This document shows, piece by piece, positions 45,000 to 55,789 of a stretch of DNA of 64,000 bases (position 1 is its first letter; the number at the start of each line of letters is the position of its first letter). The stretch covers positions 45,187,446 through 45,251,445 of the forward strand of contig CM055095.1 in assembly GCA_029204225.1 (NCBI GenBank), in the 5' to 3' direction. The notes beneath the pieces are model-generated. The model was given only the letters and a program-made list of their open reading frames with translations, ran no database searches and was not told where the DNA came from. Origin of the DNA: Diphasiastrum complanatum. Taxonomy: Eukaryota > Streptophyta > Lycopodiopsida > Lycopodiales > Lycopodiaceae. The translations under genes and the position numbers were made by a program.

Positions 45000-45547
45000 G
45001 ATGTATGGCTAGGGAACAATTGACAAACCAAGAAGTTTGGCATACGAGGTTGGGCCATTTCAACCTCAAATCTTTGGAGGTAATGGCAAAGAAAGAGCAT
45101 GTTCTTGGTCTCCCTAAAAGTCTTTTGCAAATAATACATTTTGTGAGCATTGTGCCTTGTCCAAATCTCATAGACTTGCTTATTATAGATCTACTTCTAG
45201 ATCTAAAAAAGTTTTTGAACTTGTGCATTCGGATCTTCATTCTATTAGTACAACTAGCAATGGTGGGGCAAAAATGTATGCAAATTTCATTGATGATTTT
45301 AGTACGTATACTTGGGTGTATCTTCTTAAAACCAAGGATGAAGTGTTTGTTGCATTTGTCAAGTTTAAGAATGAAGTGAAAAATCAATTCAATACAAAGA
45401 TCAAATGCTTGAGATCATATAATGGAGGGGAACATATTTCAAACAAGTTCAAAGATTTTTGCATAGCACATGGGACTAAGTGGGAGTTTTCTAGTCCAGT
45501 GGCAGAGAGGAAGAATAGAACTCTTCGTGAATATGCCAAGCCAATGA
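45000..45547 (+). pseudogene. Copia pre-integrase and integrase fragment
   Basis: It reads NQEVWHTRLGHFNLKSLEVM, a frameshift near 45,150, LSKSHRLAYYRSTSRSKKVF, LVHSDLHSISTTSNGG, NFIDDFSTYTWVYLL, KCLRSYNGGEHISNKF and SPVAERKNRTLREYAKPM. The integrase D,D-35-E set is damaged (RSDNGGE has become RSYNGGE). A gypsy LTR interrupts it at 45,548. It is a different copia family from the 41.9-44.9 kb element. Confidence 0.8.
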
Positions 45548-46221
45548 GTGTTGGAGAGTTTGCAGATCCTGAGGCAATCCTAGCCCTAGGTAATAAGTGG
45601 GAGGGATTTGGCACCCTACGTGTGTAAGTCCAACCCAATGATCACATAGTTATTTGATTAGTTAAAAGTCAATAAAAGGACTTTAGGCCTTTTTGCGAAA
45701 CTTTTAATGTCGCGCACCTAAATGTCAAGTTAGTAAATAAAGTTGGGACTCCCACCAAAATTGGTTCAAATTCAATTTCAAATTGGTTCCCTCCAATTTT
45801 GAATGGTTCCCACTCTTTTTTAAGTAATAGTTAGGGAGGTAGAAATGGATCAATAGGACTTGGAGGCCAAGGTCCTCCTCTCTACTATAAATAGGGGCAA
45901 ACTCGAGTTTGCTACACATGTTCATATCCTCATTTCAATACAAGCATATTGGTTCTCTTATGGAATGGATTTGTGAATGTCCTTGCTCTCTATTTTCCTC
46001 CATCTCTCATGCTTTTGTTGCATTTGTTAATTGTTGGATCTGAATATTATTGGGATTGCATGTTGGATCTTCCATTCATGCTAAATTCTAAGATATGTTA
46101 TCGCTCTCATGGGAACAAACTTACACTTGACAACTAGCTTCATCTCCTTGATGCTAGATTGCTTGGATCTTGGGTTGAGGATAGGCTAGGAAAGAAATAG
46201 TTATGGATTCGGCTCATTACA
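45548..46221 (+). repeat. Gypsy LTR inserted in copia integrase
   Basis: It starts TGTTGGAG directly after the copia motif REYAKPMS and ends CATTACA. It shares TATA region CTCTACTATAAATAGGGGC (45,884-45,902) and long stretches with the LTR at 39,890. No primer site follows and no internal region is seen, so it is a solo LTR or a truncated 3' LTR. No clear 5-bp target duplication was found. Confidence 0.65.
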
Positions 46222-46642
46222 TTCGCCACGTCCATTTACATTTACTTTACTTTATGCATAAGCAGGCCTTGGGCCCTTTTTTATTCATTATTGACACTTA
46301 GACTTTATGGTTGGCCTTGGGCCTTATTATTCATTATTTGGACATTTGGACATATTATTGGAGAGTGGGGGCCTTTTTGGAGGGGGCACTATCATCCCTC
46401 CTAGTTGGGCCCTTGCCGTTGGAAGCTTTCTTTTTAGGGCTTCCTTTAGGCTATAGGTAGGGAATCTGTTTCATTTGTTATTCAGCTGATAATATTGATT
46501 TCTCTCTTTAGTCTTGTTAATCTCTTTCTTTCCTGCTTTCTAGGGCTAAGTCTTGCTTATGTGCTACTTTCATAGCTTAAGTCTTGCTTATGTGATGCTT
46601 TCATAGCTTAGCTCTAGATCAGCTTTGGCTCCATTCGTAACT
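46222..46642 (+). repeat. Putative LTR of a second gypsy element
   Basis: TGGTATCAGAGC at 46,643-46,654 marks the primer site, so this stretch is probably the LTR. It contains GGCCTTGGGCC twice about 47 bp apart, and a 33-bp duplication AAGTCTTGCTTATGTG...TTTCATAGCTT at 46,548-46,618. The left boundary is assigned only by the end of the preceding LTR. Confidence 0.45.
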
Positions 46643-46654
46643 TGGTATCAGAGC

Positions 46655-47730
46655 ACTTTCCTGATTGTTGAATTTCAGATCTGATTTTTTGATTGGTTGG
46701 GTGCTCATTTTCCTTGCTGATTTTTTTTCTCTCTTTGTTGAGGGCTTTCATCTCTTTGCTTTAGCAACATTCAGCACAATTCGGAGGAGGACCAGCTCCT
46801 ATCAAAGCATTTTCCTTGGCAGAGCTTTAGCAGATAGTTAGCGGAAGTATTTCCGCTAAATTTGGTAGCCAGCATTTTTTTTTTGGGGGTTAGATTATTT
46901 TCGGCGCCCAAGTTCCAACCCTCCATCACCCATTTCCAGCTTGTTTGCAGGCTCTCCAGCACCCGATTCCCTGATCTCTTTCGTCCATTCCTCCTTCCAT
47001 TTTCAGCCCTCTCTTCACTTTTGTTTGCAAGCTGTCCATTCCCTTCATACTTGTCACTTTCGTCCATTTTTGTCTCCGTTTGCAGCCATTTTTCACACCT
47101 TGTTTGCAAGCTGTCCAACGCCCATCCCCCTCCAATTTTTACTTCTTTTCGCCTTCGTTTGCTACCCCAAATTCACATTTGATTGCAAGCTCATCACCAC
47201 CCTCATACTTGCTATTTTTCTAGCCTTTACATTTGTTGTCCGCGCATTTTTACAGCCTTCATATTCGTTGTTTTCCAGCCTTTTCAACGCATTTTTTCCA
47301 GTATCTCTTGCAGCATTACTTGGTGGCTGTCCAGTGCCCCATTTGGCCCCAATACTTGGCAAAATTTCAACGTAGTTCCTTGACAAATTTGATCAGTGGG
47401 TGTCTGTGCACATTTCCAGCAGCTTTCTATAGCCTATACGCAGTTCATTGCGCATGATTTCCAGTTACAAGGCAGCCCAAAAACATTTCTTATCTCTATT
47501 TGGTGGCTGCCAGGTATCTCTTCATTTTAGTACCAGTTTCAGCATGCTCTCGTTTGTAGTTATTTGTTATGTCTTTTCATTGGTGTACCTGTTGTGATGA
47601 CTTATGTCCTCTCCTTCAGTTCGTCCACTTGATTAGCTTCTTGCATGGCTTAACTTTCTGCCTTTTCTTAAAGGGTTCTGCTAGGTCGAAGTGGTTTGAC
47701 TATGTCCATTCTCATGTTAGCTGAATTGTC
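46655..47730 (+). repeat. Retroelement leader with TTTGCAAGCTGTCCA words
   Basis: Between 46,930 and 47,200 GTTTGCARGCTSTCCA-like words recur four or five times (46,940, 47,025, 47,101 and 47,180 region). ORFs on both strands here only mirror the repeat. The rest is T-rich leader with no gag motif. Confidence 0.5.
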
Positions 47731-48290
47731 CTAGCCTCCGAGTGGCCATAAAAGAACGATTGGACATACTACAAGAGGCCGATTGGGAGCATAAGCTTTA
47801 GGCAACTTTATGGGTTCCGAACGGCTTATAAGCTAGCCACCGGCCACACCCCATTTCCTAGCCTATGGCCTTGAGGCAGTAATGCCAGCTGAATTCGTTG
47901 TCTCTAGCCTCCGAGTGGCCATAAAAGAACAATTGGACACAAGTAAGTCTACTCAACGATAGCTAGGCTTACTCATGAACTTGTGTGAAACCAAGACCAT
48001 CGCATTGCATGCATTGCACACTGAAAAGAAACGGCGTAAAGTTTGGCATGATCATGTCCTAAAGCAGAAGTGACTTGCATAAAGGTGACTTAGCACTGAT
48101 GTATCAGAGCAAAGACACAAAGGAAAAATTGAAATTTTCAGGCCTAGGACCCTATTGAGTTACGAAGATATATGAAAATGATGCAGTTCAATTAGCCACC
48201 TTAGAGGGTGATCCCCTTACCCACATTAGTAATTGGTAGTCGTCTAAGACGCTATTACCATCTATCCCCTATTGTATAAATTCTATTTCC
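47731..48290 (+). pseudogene. Gypsy integrase C-terminus, decayed
   Basis: The pieces EADWEHKL, ATLWVPNGL, SYGLEAVMPAEFVVSSLRVA, IKEQLDT, LMNLCETKTIALHALHTEKK, RRKVWHDHVLKQ and, in shifted frames, GDLALMYQSKDTKEKLKFSG can be followed. About 40 bases (CCTCCGAGTGGCCATAAAAG...TTGGACA) appear twice, at 47,733 and 47,907. In the intact family this block encodes LRVAIKEQLDT only once, so the first copy is a misplaced duplicate. Confidence 0.75.
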
Positions 48291-48589
48291 CTTTGCCTTA
48301 TTTTATTTATTTATTTTCTTTTTCTTTGCATCTCTTTCATGTACATGTTTCAAAGAGTACAATGTACAGTGAGAGATTATGTTCGTATCCTCCCTCATGT
48401 GTCATGTACTTCTAGTACATCAGAGCTTATCAACGCATTAGAATATCCAATGTAAGCTTTGGGTTCCCAAACGGAGCTGTTAGCCTTAGAAACAAGGCGG
48501 GGACTATCATGTGTCTAAATCTAGCCCTTCAAACCATTTGGTCTACTTTAGATCCAAAGTTGTTTTCTCCTTAATCTGTTACATTACTT
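48291..48589 (+). other. Gypsy 3' untranslated region and purine-rich tract
   Basis: After integrase there is T-rich DNA, then AAGGCGGGGACTATCA at 48,494-48,509 followed by TGTGTCTAAATC. The layout resembles a polypurine tract before an LTR start, but no LTR can be traced. Confidence 0.35.
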
Positions 48590-48735
48590 TGCTTTCCACA
48601 TGAGTCATGGAACTCATAGCTAACCCTAGATAAGTCATCTGCAACAAGATTATTCTCTCCTTTACTATAATCAATATCATAATGAGACTCATCCAAGAAG
48701 TCTAGTTGCCTTGCCTAATGTAGACTAATCTTTTA
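48590..48735 (-). pseudogene. Gypsy RNase H end
   Basis: The minus strand reads ARQLDFLDESHYDIDYSKGE then NNLVADDLSR, the conserved end of gypsy RNase H (RW...L..Y.F.I.Y..GK.N.VADALSR). It lies opposite to the neighbouring plus-strand gypsy piece, so it belongs to another insertion. Confidence 0.75.
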
Positions 48736-51265
48736 GTAATTGATAAGGATAAAAGGCCAATAAGGGCCCAAAGTACATTAAATAATAATTAACAAGGCTA
48801 ATTATCCCTCAAGATAGTTATGTTTAGTTAAGTTAGAGCATTGTCTATAACTCGGCAAGAGACATCAACTTTTGGATCTTTTGGCTCATTTACAATTGAG
48901 AGAACTTGGAGTTCCATCTCCTCTAAATGTTATGGCTCATGGCATGCACTCAATCCTCATCTACATGTACTATGCTTGGCAATTCTCCAAGTTTGCCCTC
49001 TTGGAACCACTACAATGCAAATCATATGCTCTTTGTTTTCCATTAGCAAGACTTAATTTCAAACTCCAAGGCAATTTGTTTTATATATTGACCCTTATCT
49101 TTCACTTGACATCAACAATAAATACTTGGCAATATCTATAAGGGATCTATAGATGAAAGCAACCATGATGAAAATAAGAAGTTTTAGACGAGACAAATTT
49201 TGGAGAGCTTCTATGCTGAAAAACATAATTACACTTAATAGTTGCAAAAGCACATCAAGAAAAATGACGTGTGCCTAATTTGATTCATTAACAAGTCATT
49301 TATCATTCTTTTTGTTCCTGTTTCTTGCTCCATCACTCTTCTCCTCATTATTCAATGCATTGAAAAGGCCCTCTGATCAATGCATTGAAAAGCTTTCTCA
49401 TCATGGCACCTAGACAATAATATGACAAGCTAACAAATCAAGGTACCTTTGACATTTAAACATGCAAAAATCTGAAACTTTTTGAAAGAACAAATGACAA
49501 AGAATGTCTTTAAGCCATTAAATATATTATAAACAAATGAAATTGGGATTCAAACTTGTAGCAGTAACAAAAAGAATGATTGTCAAAAGCAAAACATGTG
49601 AAGAATTCTTTTCATGGCAAAAACTTGGATGGTGAAAGTTTCTATACAGGGAAATTTGGATTTGTGTTTCTTGATGCTTCCAAGTATGACTGGACAATGG
49701 AAAACCCATTTTCTTTACCATATTGCTCAAAGAGCCATTGAGCATAACACTCTACCTATAAGAAACCCTTACTGGAGAATTGTAATTTGTCACAATATTA
49801 CCTTTTATCAATGAAATAGTCCAAACAAGTTTGCATCAATTAGAGTGAATGTTCAACTTTGTCATGATGTCTTACATTATATAAAATCTTTTCACTTCAG
49901 TGTTCTCAATTGAAAGAATGAAAGTAAGCTTCTGCATTCTTGAGATAACATCAAAGGTTACCAAAAGCATTAGATTAAACTCAAAGGATCTTGATTTTGA
50001 TTGAGAATGTTCGCAAGAAGCTCTATTATTATAGAGGCTTGCATTTTGCATTGTCAACTTATTTGCATTATTATGATGATGTTGAGTGCTTCATACTTAC
50101 GACAATGATATGTGGTTAAAAGAGATGTCTCATGAAGCAAGCAACAATATTGGCAAATTTGGCATTGATAAGAATTAGAAAGTTTACTCAGCATTACATC
50201 ATCGAGTGCCCATGCAAGAGCTTGATCTGATTCATTGATGTTCTCATGGCTCTTACTCCAGGATAAATATCAAATTGGATAATATGACATGCCTATAGTT
50301 GTCTTCTTTTCTTTGAATCAAATGTTTGACTTTCTTCTTTTTGGAGTTTTTCATCAGGTTTAATTTGGATTTTGTAGGCCATTATTGAATGCATACACAT
50401 CGTTAGATTACAACTTCAAGGAGAAAAGAAAGCTATCCGACAGAACGACAGCAATCAGAAGCAGTCACAAAAGATCTCCTGAGCAGTACAGCGCTCATTC
50501 TGATTGACGTGCACACAGCTCCAAGGCAGAATCCAACTCTTTAAGGTTGTGGCTTGAGCTATGCGACACTTTTAAGTCATGAGCAGATCCTGTAGAATTG
50601 AAGTGAAATTTGTTCACAGCCACTTGCTATAATTCCATAGCAATAAGCACCTCCAAATGACTCGTTATATCCCATTCATAATATTTAATTAAATCTCATT
50701 GAAGAAGATTCTAGAATTTAGACCTGCATACTTCCATCTATAAGGATCACTGTGTGGTTTTGTTAGTTAACACAGCCTGAACCTCAATTGCTTAAAAGTT
50801 AAAGAGTGCTGAATGCAAAAGTATGAAAAATGGGTTGCCATCATTCTATAATCACATTGTCACGTTGGTTTTCTTAAAGTAGAAAGACAAAGGCAACCTT
50901 ATTACTGTTACAATCCTGGGCAAATGACACCAACAAGAATTTTGGTGATTAAACATCCATCCACCAACAGTACTAAGCATTACTTGCATTCTTTGCCAAT
51001 TCACCACGAATCAGATTTCTAGATCTTACTGGTACTTTTGTATGAAGCATTTTCAACATAATATTACAAAATCAGACTCCTGATGTGAGTGCATAGCTGC
51101 CAGGCTTACATGTGCAAACCTCAATCAATCCAATCTCTTTTTGTAAAGATTGTGATTCTTGAGAACAGCACTATAAGTGAAATGAAAACCCAACAACCTT
51201 CATAATGATCCACTGAAAGAAAGGCCTGAGGGCTAAGTTGGGCCCTGCGAAATTATAAACCATAA
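48736..51265. other. No gene seen; 3' flank of UGT80-type gene
   Basis: AT-rich with short ORFs only. The plus-strand ORFs at 48,841-49,141 and 49,614-49,814 show no family resemblance. The right part, from about 50,400, probably includes the 3' UTR of the minus-strand glucosyltransferase, whose stop is at 51,266. Confidence 0.45.
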
Positions 51266-51442
51266 TCAACCGGAACACCACATTCTTCTCAGTGTCTGAG
51301 ACAATCGTCTCTGCCGTGAAGGTTTCGGAGTACGGCATGCAGGCATGTGGATGGGCAAATGCTTATGAAAAGCATTCACTGCTCCAACAACACCATCTTC
51401 TCCCTCCATGGCTTTGGCTAGTTCAATTGCTCTCTCTTTTAC
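51266..51442 (-). CDS. UGT80: Sterol 3-beta-glucosyltransferase, last coding exon
   Basis: The exon follows acceptor TTGTTTACAG and reads VKERAIELAKAMEGEDGVVG, AVNAFHKHLP and a Pro/Arg-rich tail ending RRMWCSG and a stop. VKERAIELAK...GAVNAF.KH.P is the C-terminal helix of plant UDP-glucose:sterol glucosyltransferases (UGT80A/B), membrane-associated enzymes that make steryl glucosides. It joins the previous exon in phase 0 (DPQ to VKE). The tail after KHLP is short, like that of UGT80 members. Confidence 0.88.
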   Translation of the reverse strand, partial: VKERAIELAKAMEGEDGVVGAVNAFHKHLPIHMPACRTPKPSRQRRLSQTLRRMWCSG

Positions 51443-51554
51443 CTGTAAACAACGGCAGCTGTTATTCTCTGGCAACCAGAAACAATGCAAATAGTGCATA
51501 GTTGGCACATAAATCTCAGGGAAGTCATGTCAACAAGATTAGCTGGAAAAGAAC

Positions 51555-51704
51555 CTGGGGATCCAACATGAATTGAATGGCAGCAACAAGCTTTTCAAGT
51601 GAAAAATGCTCGACCGGAATAGGAAGAGGACCAACACCTCTCAGGTGGACACGATCACCCCAAAAAGGCTGATCACCAAAAAATGGCACAATAGTTGTTG
51701 GACA
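51555..51704 (-). CDS. UGT80: Sterol 3-beta-glucosyltransferase, penultimate exon (GT-B signature)
   Basis: This is a 50-codon exon with acceptor TTGGACAG and donor GTTC. It reads CPTTIVPFFGDQPFWGDRVH then LRGVGPLPIPVEHFSLEKLV and AAIQFMLDPQ. PFFGDQPFWG is the hallmark of the nucleotide-sugar-binding half of this family. Both borders are phase 0. Codon use and spacing match a working exon, and no stop or frameshift is seen. Confidence 0.92.
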
Positions 51705-54075
51705 CTGTCCAAGACAAACATCACATCTTTCATCAGCTTGTGCTGCAGTCTAAAAAATATTCAACCATGCAATCCAGAGCTGGGAACATGTGTCATTTAC
51801 TAGAATGCTACAATACAATTGAGTGCGTACAGAAAGTTCGTAGCAAGATAATCTTGATAAAAAAAATGTATCTTCCTATGTCCATCTCCGGCTGTTTGAT
51901 GTGCTAATCAACCTACTTTTCATTTATTCAGATTTTGAGTCATTGAACTTTTGCTAATAAAGTATCACTTTATGTTGAATCTATTACAAGTTTTTTGTAA
52001 CTGTAAATTCAAATATCATCTAAAGGAGAACTTACAGAAATTTTAACATTGAAAGGTAACTACAACTTTCCTTGATAGCTTGAATACTTCTCTAGACAGT
52101 AATAAGTACATTGTCTTATGCAATATAAATGCAAGAGTTTACTATATGCCGAAGTTTTGTAGCGTAGGGAACGGGAACGTATGGAAAGCCATTCCGTACG
52201 TAGTTTTATATCAGGAAAAATTCATTTAGAACGTTTTTCTTTTCTTTTCTGAATTCCTAAAAATTTGTTCGTTCTGAAAATGATTCTGAAAACGCAGGGT
52301 TCCTAAAAACCCATTCTGAAAACAATTTTGAAAACGCATTTGAAAACGATTTTGAAAATTTGTTCTGAAAAAAACAAGATTCTGGAAACGCGTTTGAAAA
52401 CGAGTCTGAAAACGGTTATGAAAAAGTTTTCTGATAACGATTATGACAACACGTTTCTAAAAACCATTCCTAAAGACCAGAACGGGTTTTTATGAAATTT
52501 CAAAATGTTAAAATTCTTCTTATTTGGTGGCGTTTATTAATAAATTATTATGTCGTGATTTTTGGTCTTTGAATTTTGTTGCACTCAACAAAGAGATCAC
52601 TACAGAGTATTTTCAATCATTTTTTTATATATTTCAAGAAGGAATATGAAAATGGATAGTTACACTATTTTCCCATTTTATGAGATTTTGTGTTCATGCT
52701 GTAGTAAAGAGAATGATGCATGCAATTCTTAAAAAACATACAAAAATGCATGAGAGAGAGGGGGGGAAGGGTTAAACTCATGCCGCTACCTTTGCATAGA
52801 GTTGCCTCATTGCATGTTTGAGGTGTATATTGGGACTCCTATCACTTCCATGCACTCCCATAGTTGATCTCTTGATACCACGTCAAAGGCTTTTCAAATT
52901 CCAGCAAAAGAGGTTACTCACTTTTTGAGACTCTTCTCAATGATAGCTCTCAAGGTTTACCAAGTGGTCCCCATTGCTTGTTCCATGGCTCGTAAACCAT
53001 TTACATCCAACCAACTATTGAACTTTCCCCTACCTTGGATAATGTATGCAACCAACTATTGAGCTTCCTCTCCAAAGTGGTTCCCCTATCTTGGATTAAG
53101 AATGTCATATCATGATAATACAATAATTTCTTGAATCTTGTTTGTCTTCGTTCTTGTATGATACTTTGTGTTCGTTCTTTCGAAAGGTCTCTTTCATGGC
53201 ATTGTTAAATAGATCTCATATATATGGTCATGATGTGGGCTTAACCTACTTAGATACTCCACTTGCAACCCACCAGTATCTTAAGATTTGCCACTGTGCA
53301 TTTGGGAGATCATCTGATCAATATCTTGTAAACCACGGAAGGCCTTCTATTCATCATAAGCAAGAGGTGGTTCCAACCATTTCTTTCCATGCACTCAAAA
53401 TCATGTGAGAAGTTTGGTTGAACTTTATACTAGATAAAATGGTTATCAATCATGATTATCTAGATTTTGAGTCTAATCGATTGATTTGAATCAATTTGAA
53501 TGAAGATTCTAATGTGTCGAAAGTTCCAAATTAATCTCTTTTCTGCACATGAGAAATTTTGGGCTTTCTTTTCATTTTTGTGACCATCTATTGCCAAGCC
53601 CATCTTATCATGAAGGAACTTGGAACTCAGTTTTTAGATTTGAAAAAGCCCTTCACAATGAGAATTATAGAAATTAGGCACTTGTCAATACCTATATTTG
53701 CATTCAACAAGTTTCTAACTTTATCAACCCAAGGCATGGTCTATTATATTTAGTAACTTCGAACTAAGAAGCTCAAATAGGTATTTCAATTTACTACTTA
53801 CAGCTTGCTCAAGAAGCTCACTCTTGGAAATTTGGTTGTACTAAGTACTTTCATTTTCACTTGTGACTTTGATAATGCATGTGCCAGGCGTAGACAAATC
53901 TAAGTCAATAGATGCACCATCTAGTAGCTTCATGTTAGAAGGATGACAAGAGTTCAAGTGAGAAAGAACACAAGACAATTTAAAGATCTGAGAGAGAGAG
54001 AGAGGGGGGGGATCAAAATTTCTAAAATGTTGAAATCGATAGAAATGAAAAAGAAAATATTGGTGATTAAGTTAC
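51705..54075 (-). other. Intron of the glucosyltransferase gene
   Basis: The interval between the two exons is 2,371 bp, with donor GTAACTTAAT at the right and acceptor GTCTTGGACAG at the left (minus strand). Such an intron is long for a compact plant genome. It contains the GAAAACG repeat (52,200-52,480), a short GA/G tract at 53,990-54,010 and no retained coding motif that I recognise. Confidence 0.75.
52200..52480. repeat. Degenerate ATTCTGAAAACG repeat inside the intron
   Basis: About fifteen units resembling TTCTGAAAACG or TTTGAAAACGA follow each other at roughly 10-20 bp spacing. They are preceded by GGAACGGGAACG and CCGTACG words at 52,165-52,200. There is no coding potential. It looks like a minisatellite or the end of an unidentified element. 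Confidence 0.7.
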
Positions 54076-54123
54076 CGCAGCTTTAAGACCAGCCGCCGTT
54101 GTCCCTGCCCCACCATGATGTAC
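54076..54123 (-). CDS. UGT80: Sterol 3-beta-glucosyltransferase, 48-bp micro-exon
   Basis: The exon encodes exactly VHHGGAGTTAAGLKAA, flanked by acceptor TTCACATTGTAG and donor GTAACTT. The 16 residues are the family's HHGGAGTT UDP-binding motif and join in frame to CPTTIVPFFG of the next exon, as in intact UGT80 proteins. The preceding exon (family motif NCPHDWLF) is not visible up to 64,000, so it must lie outside the window or be lost. Confidence 0.92.
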
Positions 54124-54828
54124 CTACAATGTGAAAATAGGTAAGCAAAGTCCTGTAATTAACAATTTTTACAACAAATTAACAACCTTACAACACTTCA
54201 GTAAATATCAAAATATCACCTTTGTTCATTTAAGATTGAGAGCATAGGTTATAATCAAAAGCACCTTGGTTCTTTGTTTGGTCTTTAATAGTCACTTTCA
54301 AATTAGCCCTATAACATTTAGTGCCTTAAGTTAGTAATTCAGAAGTTCACTAAGCTCCCTACAAAAATCGTGCAATTAAGGCAGGTTGCAAGTAAGATAC
54401 AATAGCAAAAAATTGATATTGCCTCCAATCGATCGAATTTTTATCCACTACAACTTAGCTAGACTTTATAAGACACCTTCAATTTATGAAGTATGATCAA
54501 CTATCTATGTCGTGATACATCTATTGTTTGTGGACTCTAAATAATTCCCATGTTCACTTCCTTCTCTATGATTCAACTAGCAAAACTTTGAAAATCACCA
54601 CATTAGATTCATTCATTTCATTGGGTTACTGATGCATGAGTCCCAATCTATTCTTGAAGGACTACATGGCTCCTAATTGTCATGCATGTGACTACTGGTT
54701 AGGCATTAATGGCCCTCATACCGATTGCATGGTATTCATGCATGCCTCTGACCCACACCGTCCTTTGCCCTGTTGGTTACCTGCACCCTAAAGCATTGTT
54801 AGGTTCGGTACGGTTACGATCTCGTAAC
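54124..54828 (-). other. Upstream intron of the glucosyltransferase, including an LTR of unknown extent
   Basis: Non-coding. At 54,829 a minus-strand gypsy LTR starts TGTTACGAGATCGTAACC, itself an inverted repeat. It extends leftwards for an undetermined distance. Confidence 0.5.
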
Positions 54829-54829
54829 A

Positions 54830-54860
54830 CTCTCTCCCCCTTAAGAGCTGTCTTGGTCCT
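54830..54860 (-). other. Gypsy polypurine tract and pol end
   Basis: The minus strand reads TCTTAAGGGGGAGAGAG directly before the LTR start at 54,829. Acidic codons (EDQDSS) precede it, as at the end of many plant gypsy polyproteins. Confidence 0.55.
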
Positions 54861-54904
54861 CTAAGACAATCAGGATATAGCTGACAAAGAACGCTGCCTC
54901 TTTC

Positions 54905-55566
54905 CCAAGTGGCTCGTAGGAAACTTTGCCTATTCTCCTAATGATCGTGAACAAAACACAATACATAGGAGGCACCTTAGCACACACTCCTGGTTTTAGG
55001 GTTCTAGAGTCAGCTGGGACTTATAGGAATCTTGGTGCACCACCCAATCAAAGGATGCACTACCCTTGCGCTGTAAACTTTGCTGCTCTGAGTCTAGTTT
55101 AAGATGCCAATGTATCTCATACCATTAACACCAACCCAAAGGGAATTTTAAGAGACTAGCTTTGATTATGCTAACGATGAGAATACCCAACATTGCAATC
55201 CAAAGGAGACTTTTAAGAATCTACCTTCGGCTATGCTCATGGTGAGCATACACAACATTGCAATTGCCAAGTGGCTCGTAGGAAACTTTGCCTATTCACC
55301 TAATGATGGTGAACAGACCACAATACCTAGGAGGCAACTTCACACACACTCCTGTTTTTAGGGTTCTAGAGTCAACTGGCACTTGATTGGAATCTTGGTG
55401 CACCACCCAATCAAAGGATGCACTACCCTAGAGCTATAAACTATGTCGCTCTGAGCCTAGTTCAAGATGCCAATGTATCTCATACCATTAACACCAACCC
55501 AAAGGGAATTTTAAGACACTAGCTTTGATTATGCTAACGATGAGAATACCCAACATTGCAATCCAC
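54905..55566. repeat. 362-bp tandem repeat, about 1.8 copies
   Basis: CCAAGTGGCTCGTAGGAAAC starts at 54,905 and again at 55,267. The copies match over about 300 bp with scattered substitutions. Within the unit, a segment of about 63 bp (from GGAATTTTAAGAG to CATTGCAATCC) is followed by a diverged second version (GGAGACTTTTAAG to CATTGCAATTG). No ORF runs through it. Confidence 0.85.
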
Positions 55567-55789
55567 TATTAAACTGCAACGTTGTTGTTGAAAATTGGAT
55601 GCTCTTCTTCTCTCAAGAGATTTACATAAAGTCTTGTCATCTCTATTAGACCCAGATTCTTATATGCTTGTTGCCCTATTTTTATACGAGTGTTTAATTG
55701 AGGAGATGAAAACTCAGGATAGACTAAAACAAGTTGAGCTAAACAATATTTATATGTATGCACACTTTAAGGTAATTTTGTCTTCGTAC
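55567..55789. other. Short unassigned stretch
   Basis: A plus-strand 65-codon ORF (MDALLLSRDLHKVLSSLLDP...) lies here without recognisable domain. It falls between the tandem repeat and the LINE 3' end. Confidence 0.3.

Noticed and set aside
46771-47460. ORFs on both strands over the TTTGCAAGCTGTCCA repeats
   Set aside because: Both strands are open and show only repeat-driven composition, with no family motif. Taken as leader sequence.
49527-49814. ORFs on both strands suggesting a host exon
   Set aside because: There is no recognisable domain, convincing splice context or codon bias, and they lie in the 3' flank of the UGT80-type gene.
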